DNA from: Thozetella sp. PMI_491
Taxonomy: Eukaryota; Ascomycota; Sordariomycetes; Chaetosphaeriales; Chaetosphaeriaceae
NCBI GenBank assembly: GCA_021432635.1
Contig: MU270037.1
Span: forward strand, 454,047 to 518,046
Length of the DNA: 64,000 nucleotides
Direction: 5' to 3'
In this document: positions 56,101 to 64,000 of the stretch, in pieces
Layout: the number at the start of each line of letters is the position of its first letter
How positions within the stretch are numbered: the stretch's first letter is position 1
Program-made: the position numbers and the translations under genes
The notes under the pieces: generated by a model
Told to the model about the DNA's origin: nothing
Databases searched by the model: none
What the model saw: the letters and a program-made list of their open reading frames with translations, nothing else

Positions 56101-56661
56101 CCCCATTTAGAAGAAACGTTGAAACATTCAGTCAACATCAATATTAACCCGAATCGGTTCGCATCGTTTGGCAAGCGACTGGGGCTCAAGTACAAGGGTA
56201 CCCATGAATTGTGCGACGATCCGTTCGGTCTCAACGTGAGCCTCTTGGATGGCATTATACAATGGAGTTTCTACTACGATCCTAGTGTCATCTCTGGAGA
56301 AGTTGTAACGGAAATTCTCTCAAGAACAATTCGAGTTTTTGCGAAGCTTGAAAAGGTTCATCTGTCCCCGGACATTAGAGTCGGCGATCTCATGGCTGAC
56401 CTTCAGCTATTGACTAAAAATGACGGAGAGTGTCAAAATGGTACAGTAGAACAACCCCAACTAGCTTCCACAGGTGTGGCAGTCGGAGATTATGCCGAAA
56501 ACTATGGGATGAGCAACGGCAATCATAGCGATGGGGCCTCTAAGCGCAAGAGGATACTTGGGGCAGCTCCCGAGCATATCAACAAGAGGGTAAAGAACAC
56601 GGTGTTGTCTAACAATGGCTTATCTGCCAATCTCAGCTCAAAGCCCTTGAGCTCCCAATAA
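53101..56661 (+). CDS. Monomodular nonribosomal peptide synthetase, A-T-C
   Basis: Single exon, 1186 aa. Adenylation domain (about 25-545): TSGTTGIPKGV (A3, from residue 175), FDSCITDIF (A4, 219-227), VYGPTE (A5, 305-310), YRTGDLATY (A7, 399), GRIDSQVKIRGQRVE (A8, 417), STKADRK (A10, Lys542). Thiolation: DDNFFSLGGDS, Ser611 carries phosphopantetheine. Condensation (about 685-1110): VEDIYPCSSMQ and AQHIIWDAF, in which His818 and Asp822 keep the second His and the Asp of HHxxxDG while the first His is Gln817 and the Gly is Ala. The tail has two basic clusters resembling a bipartite nuclear signal. Hand alignment of the binding pocket gives D-S-T-K-V-G-V-A-I-K, tentative. The architecture equals that of FmqC/TqaB, which add an amino acid to an indole product. 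No thioesterase, so release is through C. Confidence 0.93.
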   Translation: MVTTIDRTRFQLVLEWNKELPQCPESPVHQLIHERAAAQPNQEAVCSWDGSLTYSELDNLSSRLASHLITLGVGPEVIVPLCFEKSRWAVVGILAVLKAGGAILPFEVSQSVARLKTIVSQTQSRVVLSSPSRLSVARELAEHVVLVDEETMQRHKVILSAYPATGSNMAYIIFTSGTTGIPKGVMIEHAQIATTVVHMGQKLGHPAKPRAFQFGSYAFDSCITDIFPTLVYGGTVCIPSEWERENDVAGALRRMKVTFGKFTPSLAGSIVIENVPTLTTLVLGGESVPPALVERWASKLKLMLVYGPTECSAICFHCDASTHELARGEIGVPVGCRPWIVKQDDWNTLAEIGEEGELLIEGPVVGRGYLNNTAKTNEVFIRNPAWMEPLIGQKNSRLYRTGDLATYLDDGTVCYRGRIDSQVKIRGQRVEMEGVEKKLQECLAEADDTEATKVVIEAITPPSLISKHLVAFVCRTESDHFGSLGWDDQLAPTIMTSIPEQRRFSAFVSVIRSKLELILPPYAVPTIWIPIKEIPLLQVSTKADRKLLRAIISNLTTKQLATFTTIPPSNGSSGKATEIGTRLRDLWAEVFTIPSSTIEADDNFFSLGGDSVMAMRLVSIARSRGFSMTVREVFAAPILEDMALTLKEATEEVDLPPFSLIDGQTLGVASLVQLGASQCGIAVEEVEDIYPCSSMQLHYATGYHEANKNVGSEPWNWQSQIIFSLPPEIDLNKFKGVWDSTIRRHQSLRTRLINTPSGIFQLVVSPAVPVVWEQGIELQKYLQDDTSPSRNMRFGDPLIRFATDGPGGDRTFVITAQHIIWDAFSFSLLFKEIEAAYFNDIIQEKLPAMNRFIKFITTADKEAACEFWTAHLEGADTTQLAEFSREKRTFDVAEEKMITSLPSFTSMADYTLSTMIEVAAAFAICSKFGGSDVIFYSDRLGRNLPVEGIQDLRGPTTLFLPVRIHLNGEESAASLLRRTQDFQRAMMPHEHLGWLELREMPHLEETLKHSVNININPNRFASFGKRLGLKYKGTHELCDDPFGLNVSLLDGIIQWSFYYDPSVISGEVVTEILSRTIRVFAKLEKVHLSPDIRVGDLMADLQLLTKNDGECQNGTVEQPQLASTGVAVGDYAENYGMSNGNHSDGASKRKRILGAAPEHINKRVKNTVLSNNGLSANLSSKPLSSQ

Positions 56662-57612
56662 AGGATTCAGCATTGGCACAGGTATATTTCCAACCCATTC
56701 AGATACAACTCGACCGAGAATAGACATCAGACTAGAGGACGGAAAGTTTTTTAGGACGGGCAGCCATTTTCTTTTTGTACTTTATCTTAGTAACGAGCTA
56801 AATATTATTCTTAACTCGCGCTGAAACTTGGCCAGTAGACAGAGGGTGAATGTAGTCTATTTACATAGACAACCGTCATTAACTACGGCCAGGTAGACAC
56901 TTCTCTTATTCTGCCTTTCAACGCTTGGGCCTGCGAACCCTGAACGGGGCGAAGTACTGATGTGGACATTCGGCAAGCTTATCGCCTTACTTACATCATC
57001 TAATATCAACAGTGTCTGGTGGTCGAGCTAGGAGAGGCAACATATTCAAGAAAAACTACCTCCAGAGACAGCGCAAGGACTTCCGCGGCACTACGACGTG
57101 TAACCCCGCAGCAGCATGGACTAGATTATTTATCTCCATTTGGAGTTGTTACAGCCATAGTGGGAGGCCTATACTTCGGCAAGAGCAATCCTTCTAGCTG
57201 TTAGCGGCACGCACTGTGCGAGTGGGGCAGGAGAGGCCGTCACCTCCTTAGCGATGCGGCCCGATGAGGATTCGGGAAGGATTCCAGCTCCAGGCCAATC
57301 GACGACCCCGCTCGACTTGTTTCTCGGCTCAAGAGTATGGCTCTACAAGTTCGTTGGGCATTATACGCCAACATCATTTCGACCAGGGATCAGACCCGTA
57401 TAATTCCAAATTGACTATCTCTGACGGTGTACCTGCGACGCCTCGTGCGGCTGAGACATAAGTCGATTCCTCGGGCGATCGGCGTGGTGCCGAAAGGACA
57501 TTTCTGCAGCAACAAGGACAACAAAGTTTAGGGTTTTTAGGCGATTGGGTTGTCTTTCATGTGGTTATTGCTGCATGCTAAACGCTTAGGACATCATATA
57601 CCACGAGGTCAC
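56662..57612. other. Intergenic, NRPS / ABC transporter
   Basis: About 950 bp. Two short overlapping ORFs near 57012-57204 and one at 57264..57461 have no domain; they may be chance frames or remains of a lost gene. The 3' part is the transporter promoter. Confidence 0.4.
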
Positions 57613-60600
57613 ATGGACTTCTCTGACTGCTTGGCCGACGACTCGTTCGGGCCAATTGTTGTCGGCTGCAGAGACAACTTTGACTTCACGGTTCGATTTG
57701 AGCAGATTTTCCTCTCGATAGTTCCGAACTGTCTCTATATCGCATGCTCGTTTGCATGTCTTGCAGTCCTCGTCCGCCGCCCCTCAATTATAGAGGCCCA
57801 ATTAGCCCGCTGGCTCAAGTTGGTAAGGTAGATTCCATATCGGACTTGTTCGTTAGTTCATCGTAACTAACTAGTTCATCGCTAGCTTCTTGCAATCACC
57901 TATAGTGCTCTCCAGCTGGCAATTCTGATTCATGGGGTTCGCGGCGGTGCCTCCACGCTGTTTGCGGCGTCTGCAGCCATCAGCCTCACATCCAGTCTTT
58001 CAATCGTTTCGCTATCCTCTCTAGAGCACTCGAGGTCACCGCGGCCCTCGGTGCTGCTCTGTTCATATCTCCTTCTCACCCTCCTTTTTGATATCGTGCA
58101 GACAAGGACATTATGGCTGTCTAGTTTCGAAAGCCGTGGGTTGAACTCTGCTCGCATGTACACATCAGCAACCGCGATTAAGGCGATACTTCTAGTGCTT
58201 GAAGCGCAGAATAAGACGAAATGGTTGACGCCCTCTACTGTCTCAAAGGAGGACCTAGGACCAGAAGGAATGAGTAGCATCTTTGGCCTCAGCTCATATA
58301 CTTGGCTAAACAAGCTTTTCTTTATGGGTTATAAGAAGATTCTCGCAGTCGATGATCTAATCACCTTGGACCAACACATATCTTCCGAAGTCTTGCAGGA
58401 GAGGTTACTTAGGCATTGGAACACTCCCGGAAATGCTTTCGTGCGAAGAAGGTTTCGCTTAGCCGCGACACTTGCCAGGACGCTGCTAGTTCCTCTTCTT
58501 CTACCTGTCGCACCTCGCATCGCACTGACGGCATTCAAGTTCTGCCAGCCGTTCCTAATTGCGGCCGTCTTGCAGTATCTGAATCAGCCCGAAGATAAAC
58601 TAGGGATACCGCCGGGCAAGAACGTCGGATATGGCTTGATCAGTGCTGCGATACTGGTATATACCGGTATTGCAGTATCAACGGCGTTCTATTGGTACTT
58701 CCACGAACGTGCCCTCTGCATGGCCAGGGGTGCGCTGGTAGGGGCAGTCTATCACAAAACCACAACAGCGTACCACTCAAGTGATTCTGCCGCTCTCACA
58801 TTGATGAGCACCGACATTGAGCGCATTCGGCAGGGCTTCTTGAATATCCATGAACTTTGGGCGAATGCTATCGAAGTCGCCATTGCGAGCTGGCTCCTTG
58901 AGAGGCAACTAGGTGGAGTTGCTATCATACCGCCATTGGCCATCGTTCTTGTCTGTATTCTCTGCTCCGGGTACATCAATACGTATACCAGCAGGCGCCA
59001 AAAGACTTGGATGGGGAAGATCGAAAGGCGAGTGGCCTTAACTGCGGATACCATCTCCAACATAAAGCCACTAAAGCTTTCCGGCCTCACCCGACCGATA
59101 GAGACGTTAATTCAGCACATGCGCGTGGACGAATTGGCGACAGCGTCAAAATTCCGCACTGTATATGTTACGGCCATGGTGTTCGGCTACGTTCCCGCGG
59201 CACTTTCGCCGGTGGTGATGTTCGCGGTGACCGCACGAACCCTGGACGTTTCCACCATCTTCGTCTCCATTTCCTACTTACTCCTGCTTACCGACCCTCT
59301 TACATATTTATTCATCAACGCGCCTCACTTTATCTCTGCTCTAGCTTGCATAGGAAGGATCCAAAAGTTCCTGGAAAGGGAATCCAGGGTTGACCGCCGT
59401 GTCGCAGTCAACATAGACCCCAAATCGGGCGAGTCCTCCCCAACAGCAACTTCTGCACCAAGAAGCAGCATGGAGCAAACGAAGCCTCTGGTCAAGATCA
59501 AGAACGGTAGTTTCGGGTGGGAGAGCGGCAATTTCTGCCTAAAAAATATGAACATCGAAGTTCCTGCTGGAGCCCTGACCCTTGTGGTTGGACCAGTTGC
59601 GTCAGGGAAATCCACTCTGTGCAAGGCGCTGCTCGGCGAAGTCCCTCTTTCGAATGCGCATGTGGTCATGGATCAGAAAACTGCAGTCCTTCCAATTGGG
59701 TACTGTGATCAGAGCCCTTCCTTATCAAATACATCGATACGGAACAACATCACCGCCTTCACTGGTAGTCTCGATGAGAAGAGGTACCACGAAGTCCTTG
59801 CAGCTACTATGCTGCTACCAGATCTAAAAAGCTTGCCCCTCGGCGACAAGACAAAGATTGGGAGCAACGGAGTCACGCTCAGTGGTGGGCAGCGGCAACG
59901 CGTCTCAATCGCAAGGGCTCTGTACCTGAATAGCAGCTTCTATATCTTTGATGATATCTTGAGCGGTCTCGACGCCGATACTTCTGAGCAACTATTCCGA
60001 CGGGTCTTTGGGAAGAATGGAATATTGCGACGGCGGAATGCCACCGTCATTTTGTGTACGACGGCGGCTCAATACTTGCCCTCGGCCGATCATATAATCG
60101 TTCTTGGCGGGGATGCCGTGGATGCCGCACAGGGCACATATCTCGAATTAAGGACCAGTAACGAGTACATCGGAGGTCTCGTAATTAGCTCGGCCGGGAT
60201 TCAGCATTCAGAAAAGTCTGTTACGGAATATACCGTTGACGAACACCATGGCGCTACAAAAGACGAATGCAAAAGGCCGGACCCAGCCGACCTGCTGCCA
60301 GTCACCAGCAGTCATGTGAATGACCGAGAGCGAATGATGGGGAGCTACATGGTCTACAGGCACTACCTGGCTAGCCTGGGCAGGCGTTCCATTGCCGCGT
60401 TCATCATTTTTGGTCTTGGCTGGGGTTTCTTTTACAACTGGGCAACCGTCTGGCTTAAGTATTGGTCCTCCGATCTTTCGTCTGGCAATCCCTCTCGGAC
60501 CAACTCATTCTATATCGGCTTGTATGGATTGTTTCAGTCATCGTACCTCTTATCTCTTCTGTTTTGCTACATGGTATGCTACCGGACCATGGTCGCAACC

Positions 60601-62342
60601 TCCGGCGCCAGGCTGCACAAGGCAGCATTGTCAACAATGTTTCGCGCACCGCTGCGATACTTTGCTAGCACGGACATTGGAGTCACCACGAATCTCTTTT
60701 CCCAAGACATGACGCTGGTAGACAACGAGCTTCCTGTTGCGCTCACAAATGTAGTGATGGATATCTTCAATGCCATCGGGATGGCGTGTGTTATCGCCTC
60801 CTCTTCTCCTTTTCTCGTCATCGGATACCCATTTATTTTTGCAGCACTCTACATCATCCAAAAATTCTATCTTCGAACGTCGAGGCAGCTGCGGCTTTTG
60901 GATCTAGAGGCCAAAGGACCGCTATAGTACGTATAGATAATGCTTTTTAATGAATATTAGGAGTTGATGCTAACGAATTTCCTAGCACCCACTTCATCGA
61001 TACTATGAGGGGTATCATGACCTTCCGCGCCTTTGGTTGGATCAGCGAAGGAACTAGCCTCAACCATAGGCTTCTCGATAGGTCCCAGCGGGCGTATTAC
61101 CTACTTGCCATGGTACAACGTTGGCTAGGCTTCGCTCTCCAGATTGTGGTGGCTGTCATTGCGACCATTGTGGTCGTGCTTGCCACTCAGCTGCGGTCGG
61201 GCACCGCTCTGACCGGGGCGAGTCTTCTAACGCTCATGACATTCGGAGACATCTTAAATTTTATAATTCGCTGGTTCACTCAGCTGGAGACCTCGATCGG
61301 TGCAATCAACAGGCTGAAGAGCTTCAGTGAGAAGGTAGAATCCGAACACAAGGATGGAGAGGACTTTGTTCCTCCGCAGGAGTGGCCAGAGGCAGGGCAT
61401 ATTGCTATCAAAGGCATTTCCGCTTCTTACAGGTGTGATTTGACCTTCTCCAGTAGCATTTCCGGTGCTAACAATGTGAATTAGCGCTGCTGGCTGCACT
61501 AATGATCATGGCTCCAGAAGTAGCGAAGAAAAGGCCTCCCGAAACACTCCGCTTGCTTTGAACAACTTGAACGTAGTGATTCAGCCAGGAGAGAAGGTAG
61601 CAATTTGCGGGCGCAGTGGAAGGTGAGTATCATTCCACAGAGGCAGCCTTCTGTGTTGCTCACCTAGATTTCTAGTGGGAAATCATCCACTCTCCTTCTC
61701 CTCTTGCGCCTCTTAGAGCCAGAGTCTGGGTCCTCCGGTCACGTATCTATTGACGACATTCCCCTCCGTAAAATTAGTCGGGATGATCTCCGCGAGCGCA
61801 TCATCTCCATCCCTCAGGATCCTATTTTCGTCCCAGGGGAATGCTTTCAATTCCAGCTAGACCCCTGGGACATCTCCACCGAGGACCAATGCCGCGATGC
61901 GCTGGAAACAGTCCAGCTATGGTATATCATTGCTGACCGAGGCGGGCTAAAAGGTATATTTCACGCAGAGTCTCTTTCGCACGGCCAAAGGCAGCTTTTC
62001 AGTCTCGCTAGAGCCATACTTCGGCGGAGAGTTCGGGCTCAGAGAAATGGCTATGGCCCACAAACATCACTCGCCGCAGCTGGCGGAGGTATACTCCTTC
62101 TAGACGAAGTCAGCTCAAGCGTTGATCAGCACACGGACCGGGAGATGCAACGCCTTATTCACACCGAGTTTCGGGGGTATACCGTTCTCATGGTCAGTCA
62201 TCGCTTAGAGATGGTTATGAACTTTGATACAGTTATTGTGATGGAAAACGGGGCGGTCATCGAAGCAGGGAAGCCGAATGCGTTGATGGATACGCCCGGA
62301 AGCCGGCTGAAAGAGCTGTGGAAAGCTGTGAATCGAGACTGA
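57613..62342 (+). CDS. ABCC (MRP)-type full ABC transporter
   Basis: Five exons: 57613..57827, 57906..60926, 60986..61432, 61485..61622, 61676..62342; 1495 aa. N-terminal extra membrane region (TMD0-like, CLADDSFGPIV to LLLTLLFDIVQTRTLWLS), then TMD1, NBD1 with Walker A GPVASGKST (about 632), signature LSGGQRQRVSIARAL (about 730) and Walker B FYIFDD; TMD2; NBD2 with Walker A GRSGSGKSSTL assembled across the exon 4/5 junction (about 1274), signature LSHGQRQLF, Walker B GGILLLDEVSSSVD (about 1413). NBD1 has Asp where the catalytic Glu usually is, as is common for ABCC NBD1. Such pumps export organic anions, conjugates and fungal metabolites, usually at plasma or vacuole membrane. Same strand as the NRPS and likely its exporter or self-protection pump. 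Confidence 0.93.
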
Positions 62343-63138
62343 GTCACTAGATGGTGTAGGCTATTATTTTAAGTTCCGATAAGCTTCCTCGGTTGGTATA
62401 GCTCGGTATAGATGACTACGTATACCTTTGACGATGATATTTTCCTTTGTGCCAGTATATAGTGAGCATAGGCACGGATAGGAGTATCTTTAATCTCAAT
62501 TTACTATCCGGAAGAGATCAATGTGTGGCATGCTCGGCAGGCACGTTTGGCACTGTGGGTAACTTTAGAGCTAGCGCACCAACTCTTGGATGAGATCACC
62601 TGAAGGTGTTCCCAGACTTCGCTGCCGAGATGTTGGAAGCTCTGTCGGGTGCAACCAGTCTACTCGGTTCCTCGGACTCAAGCTCGGAGTATAATGGGCG
62701 AGAATGAAATCCTGACTTATGTCGCGGAATGGAGCGTTACCTCGGAAGGATCTACCTTCCTTGTCACAAGCTCAAGCCATAAGTGGAAAGTATATACCGG
62801 GCATCCTGGGGGCGCGATTAAAACAGGTTACTCAAGTTCTTGCATGGTCCGCAGATCGCCTGATACTGAACGGCTCGTCTGTCGATGACCAGTGGCCAAA
62901 TCGGGGCTATCCTTGCACTGCCACTCGTCACCAACTAACCCAGGTTGTTATTCTGTCACATCTCACTAGCTTGAATTGGTCATGCAGATAGCAAGGGTGT
63001 CTAATATATCTCCATTGGAAAGTTATACGTTCGGGTCGGCCCCGATTATGCTGACTACCTAGACGCCGCATCATTTCGTTGGATCGCTATGCACACGACA
63101 GGCAGGTCGGGGGTCATTGCGTCGGGCTAATTTCTCTC

Positions 63139-63199
63139 ATGGGTGGGATCCTATATGCCAAGTATCCATATTTTGATCGTCTTGGCCGATCCCACCCAT
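63139..63199. repeat. Perfect 12-bp inverted repeat, 37-bp spacer
   Basis: ATGGGTGGGATC at 63139-63150 and its exact reverse complement GATCCCACCCAT at 63188-63199. It may be a dimeric transcription factor site or a small hairpin; nothing else in the window matches it. Confidence 0.85.
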
Positions 63200-63311
63200 T
63201 AAGGTATTTGGTACACGTTCGTATCATCTAAAAAAATAGGCAAGATGGTGACCATGCCCGCCTAGATCAGCTTGTCGGGGCTATGAAGTTGGACGAGAAC
63301 GAGTGGTCCAG

Positions 63312-63381
63312 ATAAGAAGTGACTTCGGTTACAGTAAACGGGATTTCATGCCCGCACTAGGCTACTAGTGCGGCTTCTTAT
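63312..63381. repeat. Nested hairpin upstream of the oxygenase gene
   Basis: Outer arms ATAAGAAG (63312-63319) and CTTCTTAT (63374-63381), inner arms CCGCACTAG (63352-63360) and CTAGTGCGG (63365-63373) around a GCTA loop; all arms are perfect complements. Confidence 0.8.
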
Positions 63382-63456
63382 GCGGAAGAAGGACTTCAGT
63401 ACAGGCCTAAGTAGTAGTAATCACATGAAAGAACATGAAAAGCCATGATCCTACAA

Positions 63457-63462
63457 TATAAA
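63457..63462 (+). promoter_or_regulatory. TATA box of the oxygenase gene
   Basis: TATAAA 92 bp before the start codon, which itself sits in a near-ideal context (GCCACCATGC). Confidence 0.55.
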
Positions 63463-63553
63463 TCTCCGACCTCGAATAAATACGAATTTGTCTGTGGGAT
63501 AGTGCTACCCACTACATTACCATTACCTCCCTTTCAGAAAGTCTACCGCCACC

Positions 63554-63959
63554 ATGCCGGAAAACTCTCACGTGTCTGCCGAGAATAATGGTGCCATTGC
63601 CAATCTTAGCATCATCAGCTACACCAAACTTCTCTCCAATGACCCAGCCGAAACTGCTAGATTGGTATCCGCGTGTCGTGACTGGGGTTTCTTCCGCTTA
63701 GACCTGATGTCTACTGAGGCTGAATCGTATCGCAAGACAGTGGCAGATCTTAACGAGATATCAAGAGAATACTTCGACCAGCCACTTGCAGACAAATTGA
63801 AAGATACCTGCGATGAGTGGGGAGTGTTTAACATATGTGGGTTAGTCATCCTAAGCACCACCATTCAATGCACCAATTCTGATGCATTTTAGGTACAAAC
63901 CTCGCAGCCTCGACTTTGGAAACGTCGAGGGAAAGAAGGACGGTTGCGAAGGGCTACGT
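63554..63959 (+). CDS. 2-oxoglutarate/Fe(II) oxygenase, N-terminal part (runs off the window)
   Basis: Exons 63554..63840 and 63893..63959 are visible; a third donor (gtgagc) at 63960 shows that the gene continues beyond the right edge. The protein opens with a short leader then ISYTKLLSNDP, ARLVSACRDWGFFRLD and SREYFDQPLADK, then GYKPRSLDFGN, the DIOX_N pattern of the isopenicillin-N-synthase-like family (PF14226). The catalytic HxD...H is outside the window. These enzymes use Fe(II), O2 and usually 2-oxoglutarate for hydroxylation, desaturation or ring closure of metabolites. Same strand and spacing as the NRPS and ABC genes, so a tailoring role in that cluster is inferred. Confidence 0.85.
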
Positions 63960-64000
63960 GTGAGCATCCCATACTCTTATAGAAAAGATATGTAGACTAC

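Larger units (their letters stand above)
62343..63553. other. Intergenic / promoter of the oxygenase gene
   Basis: About 1.2 kb. Two inverted-repeat structures (63139-63199 and 63312-63381) and a TATA-like box lie in the last 420 bp. Short ORFs elsewhere have no domain. Confidence 0.5.

Noticed and set aside
57012-57461. Short ORFs between NRPS and ABC transporter
   Set aside because: Two overlapping frames of about 60 codons and one of 65 with no domain; no splice arrangement gave a recognisable protein.

Overview
This window is nuclear DNA of a filamentous ascomycete (Pezizomycotina, most like Eurotiomycetes). The evidence is many short introns (about 47-90 nt, GT-AG with CTAAC-type branch sites), three Zn2Cys6 regulators, secreted carbohydrate-active enzymes, a NACHT-type NLR and a nonribosomal peptide synthetase locus. 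No tRNA, rRNA, CRISPR array or intact transposon was seen. Gene models were spliced by hand; each one was checked for reading frame across every junction.

Left part (1-24 kb), mostly catabolic and regulatory genes: the 3' part of a GH95 alpha-L-fucosidase; a three-exon GNAT acetyltransferase; an Aro8-like PLP aminotransferase; two Zn2Cys6 regulators on the minus strand, the second divergent from a secreted beta-lactamase-like serine hydrolase; a DUF1868 2H phosphoesterase; a maltose-permease-type sugar transporter convergent with a third Zn2Cys6 regulator, which is itself divergent from an inositol-monophosphatase-like phosphatase; a 2EXR-domain protein; and a GH67 alpha-glucuronidase. This is a plant-biomass and sugar-use neighbourhood.

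Middle part (24-45 kb), accessory: a FAD monooxygenase in an AT-rich stretch; a seven-exon, about 1573-aa NLR (NACHT NTPase) with two apparent GC-AG introns; a disordered hypothetical protein; a DUF3632-like protein convergent with an intradiol ring-cleavage dioxygenase; a multi-spanning membrane protein; an AT-rich gene-poor stretch holding a decayed MFS transporter (frameshifts plus stops); a small orphan ORF; and a secreted PIR-like cell-wall protein.

Right part (45-64 kb): a striking C2 / SCH9-like pseudokinase / ankyrin fusion that has lost the catalytic Lys, the HRD Asp and the DFG Asp; a twelve-exon APC-family permease with a 14-nt microexon; then a probable secondary-metabolite locus made of an intronless A-T-C monomodular NRPS with a nuclear-localisation-like tail, an ABCC-type full transporter, and the start of a 2-oxoglutarate/Fe(II) oxygenase whose promoter carries two inverted-repeat structures. 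The NRPS would build or N-acylate an amino-acid product, the oxygenase would tailor it and the ABCC pump would export it; the cluster probably continues past the right edge.
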